Source of the DNA: Marinobacter sp. SS5-14b
GTDB lineage: Bacteria; Pseudomonadota; Gammaproteobacteria; Pseudomonadales; Oleiphilaceae
Direction of reading: 5' to 3'
NCBI RefSeq assembly: GCF_030541005.1
Contig: NZ_JASSVM010000004.1
Span: forward strand, 248,001 to 312,000
DNA length: 64,000 bases
A model generated the notes under the pieces. It saw only the letters and a list, made by a program, of their open reading frames with translations, was not told the origin of the DNA and did no database searches. Positions within the stretch are counted from its first letter, which is position 1, and each line of letters opens with the position of its first letter. Positions 26,969 through 37,256 of the stretch are shown piece by piece. Both the position numbers and the translations under genes were made by a program.

Positions 26969-27837
26969 GACTCAGAGCTACCCGAGTCGCCAAAACCGGA
27001 CGGCTCGCGCTGGCCACACTGCTCTGTGCTGCGCTGCTGCAAACGGGCTGCAGCAGCGTGTTCTTCTATCCGGACAACACGACCTACCTCACCCCGGATC
27101 GGCTCAATCTTGAGTACGAAGACATCTACCTGGACACCGCAGACGGCGAAACACTTCACGGCTGGTGGCTACCGGCCCTCACCGAAGCACCCGCCAAGGG
27201 CACCGTCTACTTCCTGCACGGAAATGCCCAGAACGTCAGTGCCCACATACTCAACGCAGCCTGGCTGCCGGAACAAGGCTACAACGTCTTCACCATCGAC
27301 TACCGGGGCTATGGCCAGTCCACCGGCGCACCAGACATAGAAGGCGCCCTGCACGACGTAGAAACCGGCCTGCGCTGGCTGGCCCAACGCCACGCCGAGA
27401 GTGACCGCCCACTCTACATCCTAGGCCAAAGCCTCGGCGGCGCCTTGGGCATAGCCCTGGCCAGCGAATGGGTGCAGCGAGACGAGCGACCCGAACTGAA
27501 CGGAATCATTCTCGACGGCACCTTCTCTGGCTTCCGATACATCGCCAAAGAAAAACTCGGTGCCTTCTGGCTCACCTGGCCGCTCCAGATCCCCCTCGGC
27601 TTGACGATACCCGATGATTACGAAGGAACCGACCGGATTGCCGCCATCTCACCAGTGCCAGTAATGATTATTCACAGCGCCAGAGATGGCATCATTCCGT
27701 TTCAGCACGGTGTGAGACTCTATGAAGCTGCAGAGCAGCCAAAAGAGTTTCTCCGGACGGACACCCCTCATGCCGCGACGTTTATCATTCCTGCTTATCG
27801 AGAGGCGGTTCTGAAGTTTATGGGCGAAAACTTTTAG
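26938..27837 (+). CDS. Lipoprotein alpha/beta hydrolase
   Basis: 299 residues. After an N-terminal basic stretch comes LALATLLCAALLQTGC, a lipoprotein signal with lipobox QTGC. The alpha/beta hydrolase fold shows YFLHGNAQN (oxyanion loop), YRGYGQS, the nucleophile elbow GQSLGG, a late Asp in IHSARDGIIP and a His in DTPHAA, which complete a catalytic triad. It belongs to the ABHD13/BEM46-like group of serine hydrolases. Its start lies inside the 3' end of the DUF4105 gene, implying coupling and a shared envelope role. Substrate unknown. Confidence 0.88.
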   Translation: MAGRHSRLLLRLRATRVAKTGRLALATLLCAALLQTGCSSVFFYPDNTTYLTPDRLNLEYEDIYLDTADGETLHGWWLPALTEAPAKGTVYFLHGNAQNVSAHILNAAWLPEQGYNVFTIDYRGYGQSTGAPDIEGALHDVETGLRWLAQRHAESDRPLYILGQSLGGALGIALASEWVQRDERPELNGIILDGTFSGFRYIAKEKLGAFWLTWPLQIPLGLTIPDDYEGTDRIAAISPVPVMIIHSARDGIIPFQHGVRLYEAAEQPKEFLRTDTPHAATFIIPAYREAVLKFMGENF

Positions 27838-27900
27838 CCACTAAACCCACGAAAGAACACGAAAAGAAAATCACATTTTGAGGCTACGACACCGCTCAGC

Positions 27901-28014
27901 GCGGAGGTTGGGGGAAGTCCTTTCCAAAAGTCTTGAGGGCCAAGGATGGCCCGAACGAAGCGCACATGGATGTGCTCGTAGCGTCTTTTGGAAAGGACTT
28001 ACCCCAACCTCCGC
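27901..28014. repeat. Long inverted repeat with two nested GGA-loop hairpins
   Basis: 30-nt arms at 27901-27930 and 27985-28014 match with one mismatch. The 54-nt interior holds two further perfect hairpins. GGGCCA/TGGCCC closes an AGGA loop (27937-27952), and GCACA/TGTGC closes a TGGA loop (27962-27975), both in plus-strand sense. The element lies between convergent genes (hydrolase and pnp). Confidence 0.88.
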
Positions 28015-28043
28015 ACGGCACCAAACAAAACGGCCCATAAAAG

Positions 28044-28079
28044 AAAAAACCCGCCAAGCTTGAAGCAAGGCGGGTTTTC
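28044..28079. terminator. Terminator of pnp (bidirectional)
   Basis: AACCCGCC pairs with GGCGGGTT, with an inner GCTT/AAGC stem and A/T runs on both sides. It ends the minus-strand rimP-pnp operon 17 nt after the pnp stop. Confidence 0.93.
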
Positions 28080-28095
28080 TCAGATCTGACTAAAA

Positions 28096-30216
28096 TCAGT
28101 CAGAGAAGTCAGTAGGCTGCTCGCCTTCCTTAACTTCCTTCATGGACAGCTTCACGCGACCACGATTGTCTACATCCAGAACCTTCACCAGAACTTCCTG
28201 ACCTTCGCTCAGCTCGTCAGTCACGTTCTCGATACGGCGATCGGAAATCTGGGAAATGTGCACCAGACCATCCTTGCCAGGCAGAATGTTCACGAACGCA
28301 CCGAATTCCACAATCCGCTCAACACGGCCCTTGTAGAGTGCACCCACTTCAATCTCAGCAGTGATTTCCTTCACACGATTTACGGCAGCCTGAGCGGCTT
28401 CCGCGTTATCGGCGTAGATCTTCACGTTGCCATCGTCATCCAGATCGATAGACGCACCGGTCTCATCACAGATAGAACGGATCACAGAACCGCCCTTACC
28501 GATCACGTCACGGATCTTGTCCGGATGGATCTTGATCGTGGTAATGCTCGGCGCACGGTCAGACAGCTTGGCCCGCGGCTCGGAAATCACCTTGTTCATC
28601 TCGCCAAGGATGTGCAAGCGTGCTTCGTGCGCCTGCTCCAGAGCCAGCTCCATGATCTCGTCAGTGATACCGTTGATCTTGATATCCATCTGCAGGGCAG
28701 TGATACCGTCTTTGGTACCGGCTACCTTGAAATCCATGTCGCCCAGGTGATCTTCGTCACCCAGAATGTCGGTCAGAACCGCGAACTTATCGCCTTCCTT
28801 GACCAGACCCATGGCGATACCGGCAACCGGTGCCTTGATCGGTACGCCAGCGTCCATCAGCGCAAGGCTGGAACCACACACGGAAGCCATGGAGCTGGAA
28901 CCGTTGGATTCGGTGATCTCGGAAACCGCACGAATGGCATACGGGAATTCTTCGATGGTCGGCATAACCGCCAGAACACCGCGCTTGGCCAAGCGACCGT
29001 GACCAACCTCACGACGGCCCGGGGTGCCCACACGGCCAGCTTCACCAACGGAGTACGGAGGGAAGTTATAGTGGAACAGGAACGGGTCTTTACGCTCGCC
29101 TTCCAGTGCATCGATGGTCTGAACGTCACGGGTGGTGCCCAGAGTTGTAGTCACGATGGCCTGAGTTTCACCACGGGTGAACAGTGCAGAACCATGTACA
29201 GACGGCAGGATGCCCACTTCCACTTCAATCGGACGAACAGTCTTGTTGTCACGACCATCGATACGGGGCTTGCCATCAATAACCTGCTGACGAACAACAG
29301 ACTTCTCAACCTTACCGAAGTACTTCTTGACCTGTTCAGCGGAAGGCTGGCCTTCCTCTTCGCCGGCCAGCTTCTCAACGGCCGCAGTCTTGATCTCACC
29401 CAGGCGGGTATAACGGGCCATCTTGTCGCGGATCACGTACGCTTCTTCGATGGCGCCACCGAACTCAGACTTGATCGCGTTCAGCAGTTCTGTGTTTTCT
29501 GCCTCTGGCTGCCAGTCCCAACGGGGCTTGCCGTTCTCGGCCGCGAATTCCTTGATGGCGGTGACCGCTTTTTGCATTTCCTCGTGCGCGAACAATACGC
29601 CGCCCAGCATCTGGTCTTCGGTCAGGCCTTTGGCTTCTGACTCAACCATCAGAACCGCATCTTCAGTACCGGCAACCACCATGTCCAGAAGCGACGTTTC
29701 GAGATCCTCGAACGACGGGTTCAGGAAGTAGCCTTTGTCGTTGGTGAACGCAACGCGAGCTGCACCGATAGGGCCGTCAAACGGAATACCAGAGATAGAC
29801 AGTGCCGCAGACGCTGCCAGCATGGCGGCGATATCAGGATCCTGCTTCTTGTCGGTCGACATAACGGTCAGGATCAACTGCACTTCATTCATGAAGCCGT
29901 TGGGGAACAGCGGACGAATAGGACGATCGATCAGACGGGAAGTCAGGGTTTCTTTCTCGGAAGGACGACCTTCACGCTTGAAGAAACCACCCGGGATTTT
30001 GCCCGCAGCGTAGGTTTTTTCTGAGTAGTTTACGGTCAACGGAAAAAACGGCTGGCCCGGCTTTGCTTCCTTGACACCCACAACGGTGCCCAGAACAGAC
30101 GTGTCACCACAGGTAACCAGAACAGAACCGGTTGCCTGACGAGCTACGCGTCCGGTTTCCAGGGTGAAGGTGTGACCACCCATTTCAAATGATATCTTAC
30201 GTGGTTGCAGATCCAC
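28096..30216 (-). CDS. pnp: Polynucleotide phosphorylase
   Basis: 706 residues starting with GTG at 30216, supported by AGGAG upstream. Two RNase PH-like cores (about 10-225 and 310-540) are followed by a KH domain ([21 protein letters not shown]) and an S1 domain ([15 protein letters not shown]). 3'-to-5' phosphorolytic RNA decay enzyme and degradosome partner. Last gene of the operon, 366 nt after rpsO; the intervening hairpin at 30343-30413 may be an RNase III processing site used for autoregulation, as known in E. coli. Confidence 0.98.
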   Translation of the reverse strand: MDLQPRKISFEMGGHTFTLETGRVARQATGSVLVTCGDTSVLGTVVGVKEAKPGQPFFPLTVNYSEKTYAAGKIPGGFFKREGRPSEKETLTSRLIDRPIRPLFPNGFMNEVQLILTVMSTDKKQDPDIAAMLAASAALSISGIPFDGPIGAARVAFTNDKGYFLNPSFEDLETSLLDMVVAGTEDAVLMVESEAKGLTEDQMLGGVLFAHEEMQKAVTAIKEFAAENGKPRWDWQPEAENTELLNAIKSEFGGAIEEAYVIRDKMARYTRLGEIKTAAVEKLAGEEEGQPSAEQVKKYFGKVEKSVVRQQVIDGKPRIDGRDNKTVRPIEVEVGILPSVHGSALFTRGETQAIVTTTLGTTRDVQTIDALEGERKDPFLFHYNFPPYSVGEAGRVGTPGRREVGHGRLAKRGVLAVMPTIEEFPYAIRAVSEITESNGSSSMASVCGSSLALMDAGVPIKAPVAGIAMGLVKEGDKFAVLTDILGDEDHLGDMDFKVAGTKDGITALQMDIKINGITDEIMELALEQAHEARLHILGEMNKVISEPRAKLSDRAPSITTIKIHPDKIRDVIGKGGSVIRSICDETGASIDLDDDGNVKIYADNAEAAQAAVNRVKEITAEIEVGALYKGRVERIVEFGAFVNILPGKDGLVHISQISDRRIENVTDELSEGQEVLVKVLDVDNRGRVKLSMKEVKEGEQPTDFSD

Positions 30217-30342
30217 AATTTACTCCTGCTTTTCAACTGTTTGATACGGAATCGGATGAACCATTCATCACAACCCGTGTGTTGCTTTTAATACTGCAGC
30301 AGTCTGAGCTGTGAACCGAAAGGCAACCCGTCTGAAAGCTAA

Positions 30343-30413
30343 CAGGCTGTTGTAAAAACCCGGAAGTGCTTGTGGATGTCTTATCCACAGCAGCCGGACT
30401 TTTCAACAACCTG
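30343..30413. repeat. Composite inverted repeat in pnp leader
   Basis: Outer arms at 30343-30363 and 30394-30413 pair imperfectly. The inner stem TGTGGAT/ATCCACA (30371-30377 with 30383-30389) closes a GTCTT loop. TTATCCACA at 30381-30389 equals a consensus DnaA box. The CAGGCTGTTG-type arms resemble dispersed gammaproteobacterial repeats. As RNA it would be a good RNase III substrate in the rpsO-pnp transcript. Confidence 0.7.
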
Positions 30414-30534
30414 CTTTCAATTTCGGCTTTCCATTACGACTGGGAAAATCCTTCGGTGTCACGGACAAATCAACTGCAGCAAATAGCTCTCTGGTTTTTC
30501 CGAAGGGACCAACCAGACAGCGGGAGAGAAACTC

Positions 30535-30563
30535 GGCTGAACCCGGGAAACCCCGGGCCAGCC
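30535..30563 (-). terminator. Hairpin after rpsO
   Basis: GGCTG and CCCGGG (30535-30547) pair with CCCGGG and CAGCC (30552-30563), with a small bulge. No long T run follows on the minus strand, so partial termination or 3'-end protection of rpsO mRNA is likely. Confidence 0.6.
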
Positions 30564-30582
30564 TTCAGGTCACTAAACCCGA

Positions 30583-30852
30583 TTAGCGACGCAGACCCAA
30601 ACGCTGGATAAGTTCCAGGTAACGATCAGCGTTTTTACGCTTGAGGTAGTCCAGCAGCTTACGACGCTGGTTTACCATCCGGATAAGGCCACGGCGGGAA
30701 TGGTGATCCTGCTTGTTGACCTTGAAGTGATCCTGCAGCTTGTTGATGTTTGCGCTAAGCAGAGCCACCTGAACTTCAGGGGAACCGGTATCGCCTTCAC
30801 CTTGCTGAAAATCGTTAACGATTTGAGCTTTCTCACTGGCAGACAGTGCCAT
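30583..30852 (-). CDS. rpsO: 30S ribosomal protein S15
   Basis: 89 residues from the ATG at 30852 ([12 protein letters not shown]), the standard length; the longer frame to 30864 is not needed. Contains the S15 core [25 protein letters not shown] and [22 protein letters not shown]. Binds 16S rRNA and bridges to the large subunit. It lies 78 nt after truB in the rimP-pnp operon. Confidence 0.99.
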   Translation of the reverse strand: MALSASEKAQIVNDFQQGEGDTGSPEVQVALLSANINKLQDHFKVNKQDHHSRRGLIRMVNQRRKLLDYLKRKNADRYLELIQRLGLRR

Positions 30853-30930
30853 ATTACACCTCATTGGTTGCGATGCTGATACATCCGGCCGAACCGCGCA
30901 TCTCTACAGCCCGGCTAATCAACGGCGGTA

Positions 30931-31854
30931 TTAGCCGCCGTTATTTTTTACCAGTCGACGAGGCACCAAAGCGGTGCTGTCGCCGTCCGGCAGAGCTTCT
31001 ACCAACCCCACAAAGGAACGATCGCCGTAGATACGCACGAAGCCTTCAAAGGGCTGACCCGGTATTCTAACCGGTTGTCCATTCAATATCGATACCAGTG
31101 CCGGGCCGGCAAGCCGGTGCTCCGGGAACATGGTCAATGCACTCTCGGGCGGAAGCAACAAGCCGTCAAGGCTATCGCCTCGCTCGCGCATCGCTTCCAG
31201 CTCTTTGACATCATGGGCATTTGCCAGCGTGTAACCGGCCGCCAGCGTACGACGCAATGCGGAAACATGAGCGCCACAACCAAGCTGTTCGCCGATATCC
31301 TCTACCAGTGAGCGAATATACGTACCTTTGGTGCAAGTGACCGCCAGATCCAGCTCATTCTCGCGTATCGCCAGCAGCTTAAGCTCATAAATTGTGACCG
31401 GTCGCGCGGGCCGATCAATCTCGATGCCCTCACGAGCGTACTCATACAGAGGCTTGCCCTGATGCTTGAGCGCCGAGTACATCGACGGTACCTGCTGGAT
31501 ATCGCCCCGGAAGTCTTCCAGAACGGCCTCTACCTCGGCCTCCGTTAAGGCAGGCACCGGCTTCTCTTCAACAACGGCACCCTCGGCATCACCGGTTTCT
31601 GTCCGGACACCAAGGCGAGCGGTGGTGATGTAGGCTTTGTCGCTGTCCAGCATCATCTGGGAAAACTTGGTCGCTTCGCCAAAGCAAAGCGGCAAGACAC
31701 CCGTAGCGAGGGGGTCAAGAGCGCCCGTATGGCCCGCTTTCGCAGCGCCATACAGACGTTTGATCTGCTGAAGAATGCCGTTGGAGGTAACACCCTGGGG
31801 CTTATCAATCACCAGGATGCCATTGACCTCCCGGCCTTTACGTCTCCGACTCAA
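30931..31854 (-). CDS. truB: tRNA pseudouridine(55) synthase
   Basis: 307 residues starting with TTG at 31854. No nearby ATG is in frame, and the TTGA overlap with the rbfA stop plus GGAG about 9 nt upstream support this unusual start. Catalytic Asp sits in [32 protein letters not shown] and [12 protein letters not shown] are further TruB motifs, and a C-terminal PUA-like region follows. Makes the universal psi55 in tRNA. Confidence 0.97.
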   Translation of the reverse strand: MSRRRKGREVNGILVIDKPQGVTSNGILQQIKRLYGAAKAGHTGALDPLATGVLPLCFGEATKFSQMMLDSDKAYITTARLGVRTETGDAEGAVVEEKPVPALTEAEVEAVLEDFRGDIQQVPSMYSALKHQGKPLYEYAREGIEIDRPARPVTIYELKLLAIRENELDLAVTCTKGTYIRSLVEDIGEQLGCGAHVSALRRTLAAGYTLANAHDVKELEAMRERGDSLDGLLLPPESALTMFPEHRLAGPALVSILNGQPVRIPGQPFEGFVRIYGDRSFVGLVEALPDGDSTALVPRRLVKNNGG

Positions 31855-32282
31855 GCGTCACGCTCCGGGTTATCAGAAACCGGATCGTCATTGTCGTCCT
31901 GTGGTACAGCTGGCTTATCACCCACCGCCTCACGAATCAGCCGGTCGAGCTTGCGGCTTTGCCCAAGCAGGCTGTCAAAATGAAAGCGCAGCATGGGAAC
32001 GACACGCAGTTTCATGGCGCGCCCTACATGACCGCGCAGAAAGCCCGCAGCCTTGTTTAGCACCGCCAGAGTCTCCTTAACCTCCGGAGACTCCTCGGTA
32101 AGCTCTTCGGTCGACAACAGCGAAACGTAGATATCCGCATAGCCCAGGTCACGGCTGACTTTGACATCATTTACCGTGACCAGCCCAACGCGAGGGTCTT
32201 TCACCTCGCGCTGGATGATCTGAGCCAGCTCACGCTGCATCTGATCGCCTATGCGATCTATGCGACTGTAATCCCGTGCCAT
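31851..32282 (-). CDS. rbfA: Ribosome-binding factor A
   Basis: 143 residues. [29 protein letters not shown] and the KH-like fold with [24 protein letters not shown] identify RbfA, a 30S maturation factor needed at low temperature. Acidic C-terminal tail. The start overlaps the infB stop by one base (TGATG) and its stop overlaps truB, so translation is coupled. Confidence 0.98.
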   Translation of the reverse strand: MARDYSRIDRIGDQMQRELAQIIQREVKDPRVGLVTVNDVKVSRDLGYADIYVSLLSTEELTEESPEVKETLAVLNKAAGFLRGHVGRAMKLRVVPMLRFHFDSLLGQSRKLDRLIREAVGDKPAVPQDDNDDPVSDNPERDA

Positions 32283-34822
32283 CAGGCCCCCGTCGATTCG
32301 AGCTGACGTTCAACGCGAACGCGATCAAACACTTCGATCTGGTCGCCCACTTTCACGTCATAACCCTTAACGCCGATACCGCACTCCATGCCGTTACGAA
32401 CTTCAGGCACATCGTCTTTGAAGCGACGCAGAGATTCCAGCTCGCCCTCAAAGATGACCACGTTGTCACGCAGTACCCGGATCGGCTTGTTGCGATACAC
32501 GGTACCCTCGGTAACCATGCAACCTGCAACCTGACCAAACTTCGGCGAACGGAAGACATCGCGAACGTCAGCGATACCAATGATATCTTCGCGGAATTCA
32601 GGCTTGAGCATGCCGGTCAGCGCCGCTCGCACATCATCAATCAGGTTGTAGATGATGCTGTAGTAGCGCAGATCCAGGCCTTCCTGCTCAACCAGACGCT
32701 TGGCTGCATTGTCTGCCCGAACGTTGAAACCAAAGATCACGGCATTGGTCGCCATCGCCAGACTGATGTCGGTTTCGGCGATTCCACCCACACCGGTAGA
32801 GACCAGTTTTACCTGAACCTCGTCGTTACCCAGATCCTGAAGCGCCTTGATGATGGCTTCCAGAGAACCGCGAACGTCGGTTTTAAGAACAACGTTGAGG
32901 GTTTTAACCTCATCTTTGCCCATATTCTCGAACAGGTTTTCAAGCTTGGAAGCCTGCTGGCGCTGCAGACGGTTTTCACGCTCGCGAGTCTGACGGTATT
33001 CGGCCAGTTCTTTGGCTTTCTTCTCGTCAGCCACGGCGTAGAACTCGTCACCGGCATCCGGCGTACCATTCAGGCCCAGAATCTCGACAGGAATGGATGG
33101 GCCTGCGTCTTTCACCTGCTTGCCGGCCTCATCGGTCATGGCGCGAACCTTACCGAAGAAGGCACCCGCTACCACCATGTCACCCTGGCGCAGAGTACCG
33201 TTCTGGACCAGTACGGTCGCAACAGAACCGCGACCACGCTCCAGGCTTGATTCAACCACCACACCCTTTGCAGAGGCATCCGGAGATGCTTCAAGCTCAA
33301 GCACTTCGGCCTGCAGCAAAATAGCTTCGAGCAGGTCATCAATGCCGGCACCGGTGTGCGCAGAAACCGGAACAAACTGAACATCACCGCCCCAGTCTTC
33401 GGGAATAACATCCAGCGCCGCCAGTTCGTTCTTGATCCGGTCCGGATCCGCCTCTTCCTTGTCCATTTTGTTGATGGCTACAACCAAAGGCACACCAGCA
33501 GACTTCGCGTGCTGTACCGCTTCCTTGGTTTGCGGCATCACGCCGTCGTCCGCGGCCACAACCAGGATAACGATATCGGTGCACTGGGCACCACGGGCAC
33601 GCATCGCGGTAAAGGCAGCGTGACCCGGGGTATCCAGGAAGGACACCATACCGTGATCGGTTTCTACGTGGTAAGCACCGATATGCTGGGTGATACCACC
33701 GGACTCACCGGCCGCAACCTTGGCACGACGAATGTAATCCAGCAGAGAGGTCTTACCATGATCAACGTGACCCATCACACTGACGACCGGGGCGCGCTTG
33801 ATCTTCTCTTTGCCTTCATGCTGTACCGAGATATTGCTCAGAACTTCTTCTTCCAAAGCGTCGTCGCTGACGGCTCTGGGCTTGTGGCCCAACTCTTCGG
33901 TCACAAGAACCGCGGTTTCCTGATCCAGCACCTGGTTGATCGTAGCCATGACACCCATACCCATCAGGGTTTTGATGACATCAGCAGCTTTCACTGCCAT
34001 GCGCTGGGCGAGATCACCCACTGTAATTGTTTCGGGAATCTGTACTTCTCTAACCATTGGCTTGGTTGGCCTCTCGAAAGCATGACGCTTTTCTTTCGGT
34101 TTCTTTTTGGCCCGCAGCTGTTTACGTGGTTGAGAGTCTTCCTCATCCTCGGAAATTACCAAAGGTTCGTCTACTGGTCGGCTGCGAGGCCCGCGATGGC
34201 CAGCCTGCTTCTTCTTGGGCTTGCCTTCTTCAATGTCGTCGCCGCGCTCGCGTACCTTTTCTTTCTTCTTCTTGGGCTTGCGATCCCGCCCTTCATCCTC
34301 TGGCGGAGGCATTGGCATGTCCTCCGGCGAGGGCTCAAGCACGGGCTCGGGCTCTTTAGCTTTCTTTGCCTCAGTGCCTGCGTCCGCCTGCTCCTGTGGC
34401 GCTGCGGCTTCAGGCTGCGCCTGCTGCTCGGCCGTCACTTCTGGCGCCACTGGCGCGGCTTGCTGCTCGGCAACGGGCTGCTCTACCCGCTCTTCCGGCT
34501 TGGGCGCTTCAACTTCCGGCTCCGGCTGGGTTTCGGCACGTTTGATATACGTGCGACGCTTACGCACTTCCACGTTCACGGTTTTGGCCTTACCGGCCTT
34601 CAACGTAGTGGTGGTCTTGCGCTTGAGCGTGATTTTCTGCGGCTCAGCCCCGGCTTCGCCGTGGGTCTTTCTCAGATAAGCCAGCAACTGCTGCTTCTCA
34701 TCACTGGTGACAGAGTCGTTTTCGCTGCGAGCCTTGAGCCCTGCTTCAACGAACTGCTTCAGCAAACGATCCACGGGAGCGCCTACATCTGCGGCCAGTT
34801 GTTTTACCGTTACTTCAGCCAT
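32282..34822 (-). CDS. infB: Translation initiation factor IF-2
   Basis: 846 residues. N-terminal IF2 subdomain ([14 protein letters not shown]), then a long Glu/Pro/Ala/Lys-rich linker (about 95-245), then the GTPase with G1 [10 protein letters not shown]3 DTPGH and G4 NKMD, followed by domains II-IV that bind fMet-tRNA. The linker gives a long open frame on the opposite strand that is not a gene. Third gene of the rimP operon. Confidence 0.98.
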   Translation of the reverse strand: MAEVTVKQLAADVGAPVDRLLKQFVEAGLKARSENDSVTSDEKQQLLAYLRKTHGEAGAEPQKITLKRKTTTTLKAGKAKTVNVEVRKRRTYIKRAETQPEPEVEAPKPEERVEQPVAEQQAAPVAPEVTAEQQAQPEAAAPQEQADAGTEAKKAKEPEPVLEPSPEDMPMPPPEDEGRDRKPKKKKEKVRERGDDIEEGKPKKKQAGHRGPRSRPVDEPLVISEDEEDSQPRKQLRAKKKPKEKRHAFERPTKPMVREVQIPETITVGDLAQRMAVKAADVIKTLMGMGVMATINQVLDQETAVLVTEELGHKPRAVSDDALEEEVLSNISVQHEGKEKIKRAPVVSVMGHVDHGKTSLLDYIRRAKVAAGESGGITQHIGAYHVETDHGMVSFLDTPGHAAFTAMRARGAQCTDIVILVVAADDGVMPQTKEAVQHAKSAGVPLVVAINKMDKEEADPDRIKNELAALDVIPEDWGGDVQFVPVSAHTGAGIDDLLEAILLQAEVLELEASPDASAKGVVVESSLERGRGSVATVLVQNGTLRQGDMVVAGAFFGKVRAMTDEAGKQVKDAGPSIPVEILGLNGTPDAGDEFYAVADEKKAKELAEYRQTRERENRLQRQQASKLENLFENMGKDEVKTLNVVLKTDVRGSLEAIIKALQDLGNDEVQVKLVSTGVGGIAETDISLAMATNAVIFGFNVRADNAAKRLVEQEGLDLRYYSIIYNLIDDVRAALTGMLKPEFREDIIGIADVRDVFRSPKFGQVAGCMVTEGTVYRNKPIRVLRDNVVIFEGELESLRRFKDDVPEVRNGMECGIGVKGYDVKVGDQIEVFDRVRVERQLESTGA

Positions 34823-34842
34823 ACTGGTCCTCCTCTCCCGAA

Positions 34843-36336
34843 TCAGGCCTGGTCTTCAAACCAGGGTGCGCGTGCTGTCATGATCAGCTGACCTGCACGC
34901 TCTTCATCCATACCTTCGATATCGAGCAGGTCATCCACCGACTGCTCAGCCAAATCTTCCATGGTGCGCACGCCCATACCGGCGAGTTTGAACGCCAGAG
35001 AACGGTCCATGCCATCCATTTCAAGAAGATCTTCTGCGGGCTCAGCACCCTCAAGAGCTTCTTCACTTGCCAACGCCTGATTCAGCAGGGCGTCCTTGGC
35101 ACGGCTACGCAGTTCGGTAACCGTATCCTCGTCAAAGCCATCAATCGCCAGCATCTCTTCCATCGGCACATAGGCGACTTCTTCAATGGACGTAAAGCCT
35201 TCTTCGATCAGTACGCCCGCCAGTTCATCATCCACGTCCAGATGCTTGGTGAAGTGCTCGAGCAGCCTGTTGAATTCCTGCTCCTGACGTTCACCGGCTT
35301 CCTCTTCGGTCATGACGTTCAGAGTCCAGCCGGTCAGCTCCGTGGCCAGGCGAACGTTCTGGCCATTACGACCGATGGCCTGGGCCAGATTGTCTTCTGC
35401 AACTGCGACATCCATGGTGTGGCCATCTTCGTCCATCACGATGGACGCCACTTCTGCCGGCGCCATGGCGTTGATCACCAGTTGCGCCGGGTTGTCGTCC
35501 CACAGAACGATATCCACGCGCTCGCCACCCAGCTCATTGGAGACAGCTTGTACTCGTGAGCCACGCATACCAACACAGGCACCCACCGGATCGATACGGC
35601 GATCATTGGTTTTCACAGCAATCTTCGCCCGCGAGCCAGGGTCACGGGCCGCGCCACGAATTTCAATCAGCTCTTCTGCAATTTCCGGCACTTCGATACG
35701 GAACAGTTCAACCAGCATCTGTGCATCGGAGCGGCTCAGAATCAACTGAGGGCCACGATGATCCGTGCGAATCTCAAGCAGCAAAGCGCGTACACGGTCG
35801 CCCATGCGGAACGTTTCCCGGGCAATCAGGTGTTCGCGGGGCAGCAGCGCTTCGGCATTACCACCCAGGTCTACGATGACGTTGTCTCGTGTCACTTTCT
35901 TGACCGTGCCGGACACCAGCTCGCCAACACGATCGCGATAACTGTCGACAATCTTCATTCGCTCAGCTTCACGCACTTTCTGGAAGATGATCTGCTTGGC
36001 AGCCTGGGCACCGATGCGACCGAAAGCAACGGATTCCACCTTTTCCTCGTGCATATCACCAGGCTGAAGCTTGGTGTCAATTTCTTCCGCTTCCTGCATG
36101 GTGAGCTCGGTACCGAGCGCCGGAACGGCATCGTTGTCGACTACCAGCCAACGACGGAAGGTTTCGTACTCACCGGTACGGCGATCAATGGAAACGCGGA
36201 TGTCCGCGTCTTCATCTTCATAACGTTTTTTGGCAGCAGTGGCGAGCGCAAGCTCGATAGCCTCGAAAATCACGTCCTTGTCGACGCCTTTCTCGTTCGA
36301 GACGGATTCCACTACCAGCAAGATCTCTTTACTCAT
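34843..36336 (-). CDS. nusA: Transcription termination/antitermination factor NusA
   Basis: 497 residues: N-terminal RNAP-binding domain, S1 domain (about 135-200), two KH domains ([36 protein letters not shown] and [15 protein letters not shown]), and two acidic C-terminal repeats with [21 protein letters not shown] and [17 protein letters not shown], as in E. coli. It modulates pausing, termination and rRNA antitermination, and may control its own operon at the leader hairpins upstream of rimP. Confidence 0.98.
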   Translation of the reverse strand: MSKEILLVVESVSNEKGVDKDVIFEAIELALATAAKKRYEDEDADIRVSIDRRTGEYETFRRWLVVDNDAVPALGTELTMQEAEEIDTKLQPGDMHEEKVESVAFGRIGAQAAKQIIFQKVREAERMKIVDSYRDRVGELVSGTVKKVTRDNVIVDLGGNAEALLPREHLIARETFRMGDRVRALLLEIRTDHRGPQLILSRSDAQMLVELFRIEVPEIAEELIEIRGAARDPGSRAKIAVKTNDRRIDPVGACVGMRGSRVQAVSNELGGERVDIVLWDDNPAQLVINAMAPAEVASIVMDEDGHTMDVAVAEDNLAQAIGRNGQNVRLATELTGWTLNVMTEEEAGERQEQEFNRLLEHFTKHLDVDDELAGVLIEEGFTSIEEVAYVPMEEMLAIDGFDEDTVTELRSRAKDALLNQALASEEALEGAEPAEDLLEMDGMDRSLAFKLAGMGVRTMEDLAEQSVDDLLDIEGMDEERAGQLIMTARAPWFEDQA

Positions 36337-36390
36337 GGGATTGCCCTGCCTTCAAAAGAATCAATACATCTGAAAAATTTCTTGAATACA

Positions 36391-36852
36391 TTATTCAAAA
36401 ACCGGAACGATACTGGCCTTTTCAATGCTGTCGAAAGGCAACAGGTATTCGTGGTCGTCTACTACAACCACCACCTCGTCGCCTTCCACGCCTTTAATCA
36501 GCCCCTGAAACTTGCGCCGGCCTTCAAAAGCCATCCGCAGTTTGATCTGCACCTGGTGACCAACAAAAGCCTCAAACTGTTCGAGACGGAACAACGGCCG
36601 ATCCATCCCCGGGGATGAAACTTCCAGGGTGTACTCGCTCTGAATGGGATCTTCCACATCCATTACACCGCTGATCTGCCGACTGACCTTCTCGCAGTCT
36701 TCAATGCCGATCCCGTTCTCGGCATCGTCGATAAAAACCCGCAGCATCGACTGATACCCCCGGGAACGGAATTCGATTCCCCAGAATTCATACCCCAACC
36801 CCTCTACTACCGGGCGCAGGATGTCTTCCAGTTGTTTAAGCTTGGCTGACAA
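36391..36852 (-). CDS. rimP: Ribosome maturation factor RimP
   Basis: 153 residues starting with TTG at 36852, with GGAGG 9 nt upstream; no closer ATG fits. [22 protein letters not shown] and [22 protein letters not shown] are the RimP signatures. Needed for 30S assembly. First gene of the rimP-nusA-infB-rbfA-truB-rpsO-pnp operon, with a leader of about 225 nt. Confidence 0.96.
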   Translation of the reverse strand: MSAKLKQLEDILRPVVEGLGYEFWGIEFRSRGYQSMLRVFIDDAENGIGIEDCEKVSRQISGVMDVEDPIQSEYTLEVSSPGMDRPLFRLEQFEAFVGHQVQIKLRMAFEGRRKFQGLIKGVEGDEVVVVVDDHEYLLPFDSIEKASIVPVFE

Positions 36853-36893
36853 GTGTCGCCGCCTCCGTCTTCAGATTTTCAAAGTACAAAAAC

Positions 36894-36917
36894 AAAAAAA
36901 GGGCTGTTGATCAGCCC
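36894..36917. terminator. Terminator-like hairpin 1 in rimP leader
   Basis: GGGCTG (36901-36906) and CAGCCC (36912-36917) around a 5-nt loop, with seven A residues on the lower side (a U7 run on the minus strand). It lies 40 nt before rimP, inside its transcript, so it should act as an attenuator. Confidence 0.8.
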
Positions 36918-36956
36918 TTTTTATGCACCAGGGCCCTTGCGCCAGGCCCCTTAATC

Positions 36957-36978
36957 AAAAAGCCCCTTAAAATGGGGC
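36957..36978 (-). terminator. Terminator-like hairpin 2 in rimP leader
   Basis: On the minus strand GCCCC (36974-36978) and GGGGC (36962-36966) close a 7-nt loop, followed by a run of five U. Second tandem terminator-like structure between the promoter and rimP. Confidence 0.7.
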
Positions 36979-37084
36979 CTTTTGTTGCAAGAATTCGCAG
37001 ATAGCCAACCCAAAAGGCAATCTGCCGACAGACACCTGGCCTGCCTGGAAGCCAGGACAAAACGCTGACTCCAATATCCGCCGG

Positions 37085-37113
37085 AGTATAAAGACGCGAA
37101 GCGGAGCGGTCAA
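37085..37113 (-). promoter_or_regulatory. Strong sigma-70 promoter of the rimP-pnp operon
   Basis: Minus-strand -35 TTGACC (37108-37113), 17-nt spacer, -10 TATACT (37085-37090). It lies directly behind the tRNA-Leu terminator. Transcription would start near 37078 and run through the two leader hairpins into rimP. The whole 36853-37163 gap is thus terminator, promoter and leader; no tRNA-fMet gene, often found here, is visible. Confidence 0.88.
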
Positions 37114-37122
37114 GGACTGACC

Positions 37123-37151
37123 AAAAAAAACGGCTTGGGTTTGCCAAGCCG
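37123..37151 (-). terminator. Terminator of the tpiA-secG-tRNA-Leu unit
   Basis: CGGCTTGG (37131-37138) and CCAAGCCG (37144-37151) form a perfect stem, with eight U following on the minus strand, 13 nt after the tRNA 3' end. Confidence 0.95.
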
Positions 37152-37163
37152 CTTTCAAAAAAT

Positions 37164-37248
37164 TGGTGCCCGGGGCCGGACTCGAACCGGCACGACTTTC
37201 GTCACCACCCCCTCAAGATGGCGTGTCTACCAATTTCACCACCCGGGC
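37164..37248 (-). tRNA. tRNA-Leu (GAG)
   Basis: 85 nt with encoded CCA. The acceptor GCCCGGG pairs with CCCGGGC, the anticodon stem CCATC/GGTGG frames the loop TTGAGGG with anticodon GAG, a class II variable arm is present, and GGTTCGAGTCC forms the T loop region. It lies 8 nt after secG and is probably co-transcribed, as in pseudomonads. Confidence 0.97.
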
Positions 37249-37256
37249 AACGCTCT

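Larger units (their letters stand above)
30217..30582. other. rpsO-pnp intergenic region
   Basis: 366 nt without a gene. It holds a GC-rich hairpin right after rpsO (30535-30563) and a long composite inverted repeat (30343-30413). The rest, including the 130 nt before pnp, shows no gene. Confidence 0.6.

Noticed and set aside
28258..29640. 460-codon open frame opposite pnp
   Set aside because: Antisense shadow of a fully conserved gene.
30381..30389. DnaA box as sign of a replication origin
   Set aside because: Single box inside a hairpin, no AT-rich unwinding element, no dnaA/dnaN/gidA context.
33356..34891. 511-codon open frame opposite infB
   Set aside because: Mirror of the IF-2 linker and GTPase coding strand; low-complexity Leu/Phe/Arg translation, no ribosome site or family match.
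36911..37147. 78-codon frame in the rimP leader
   Set aside because: Overlaps promoter and terminator hairpins; composition not protein-like.
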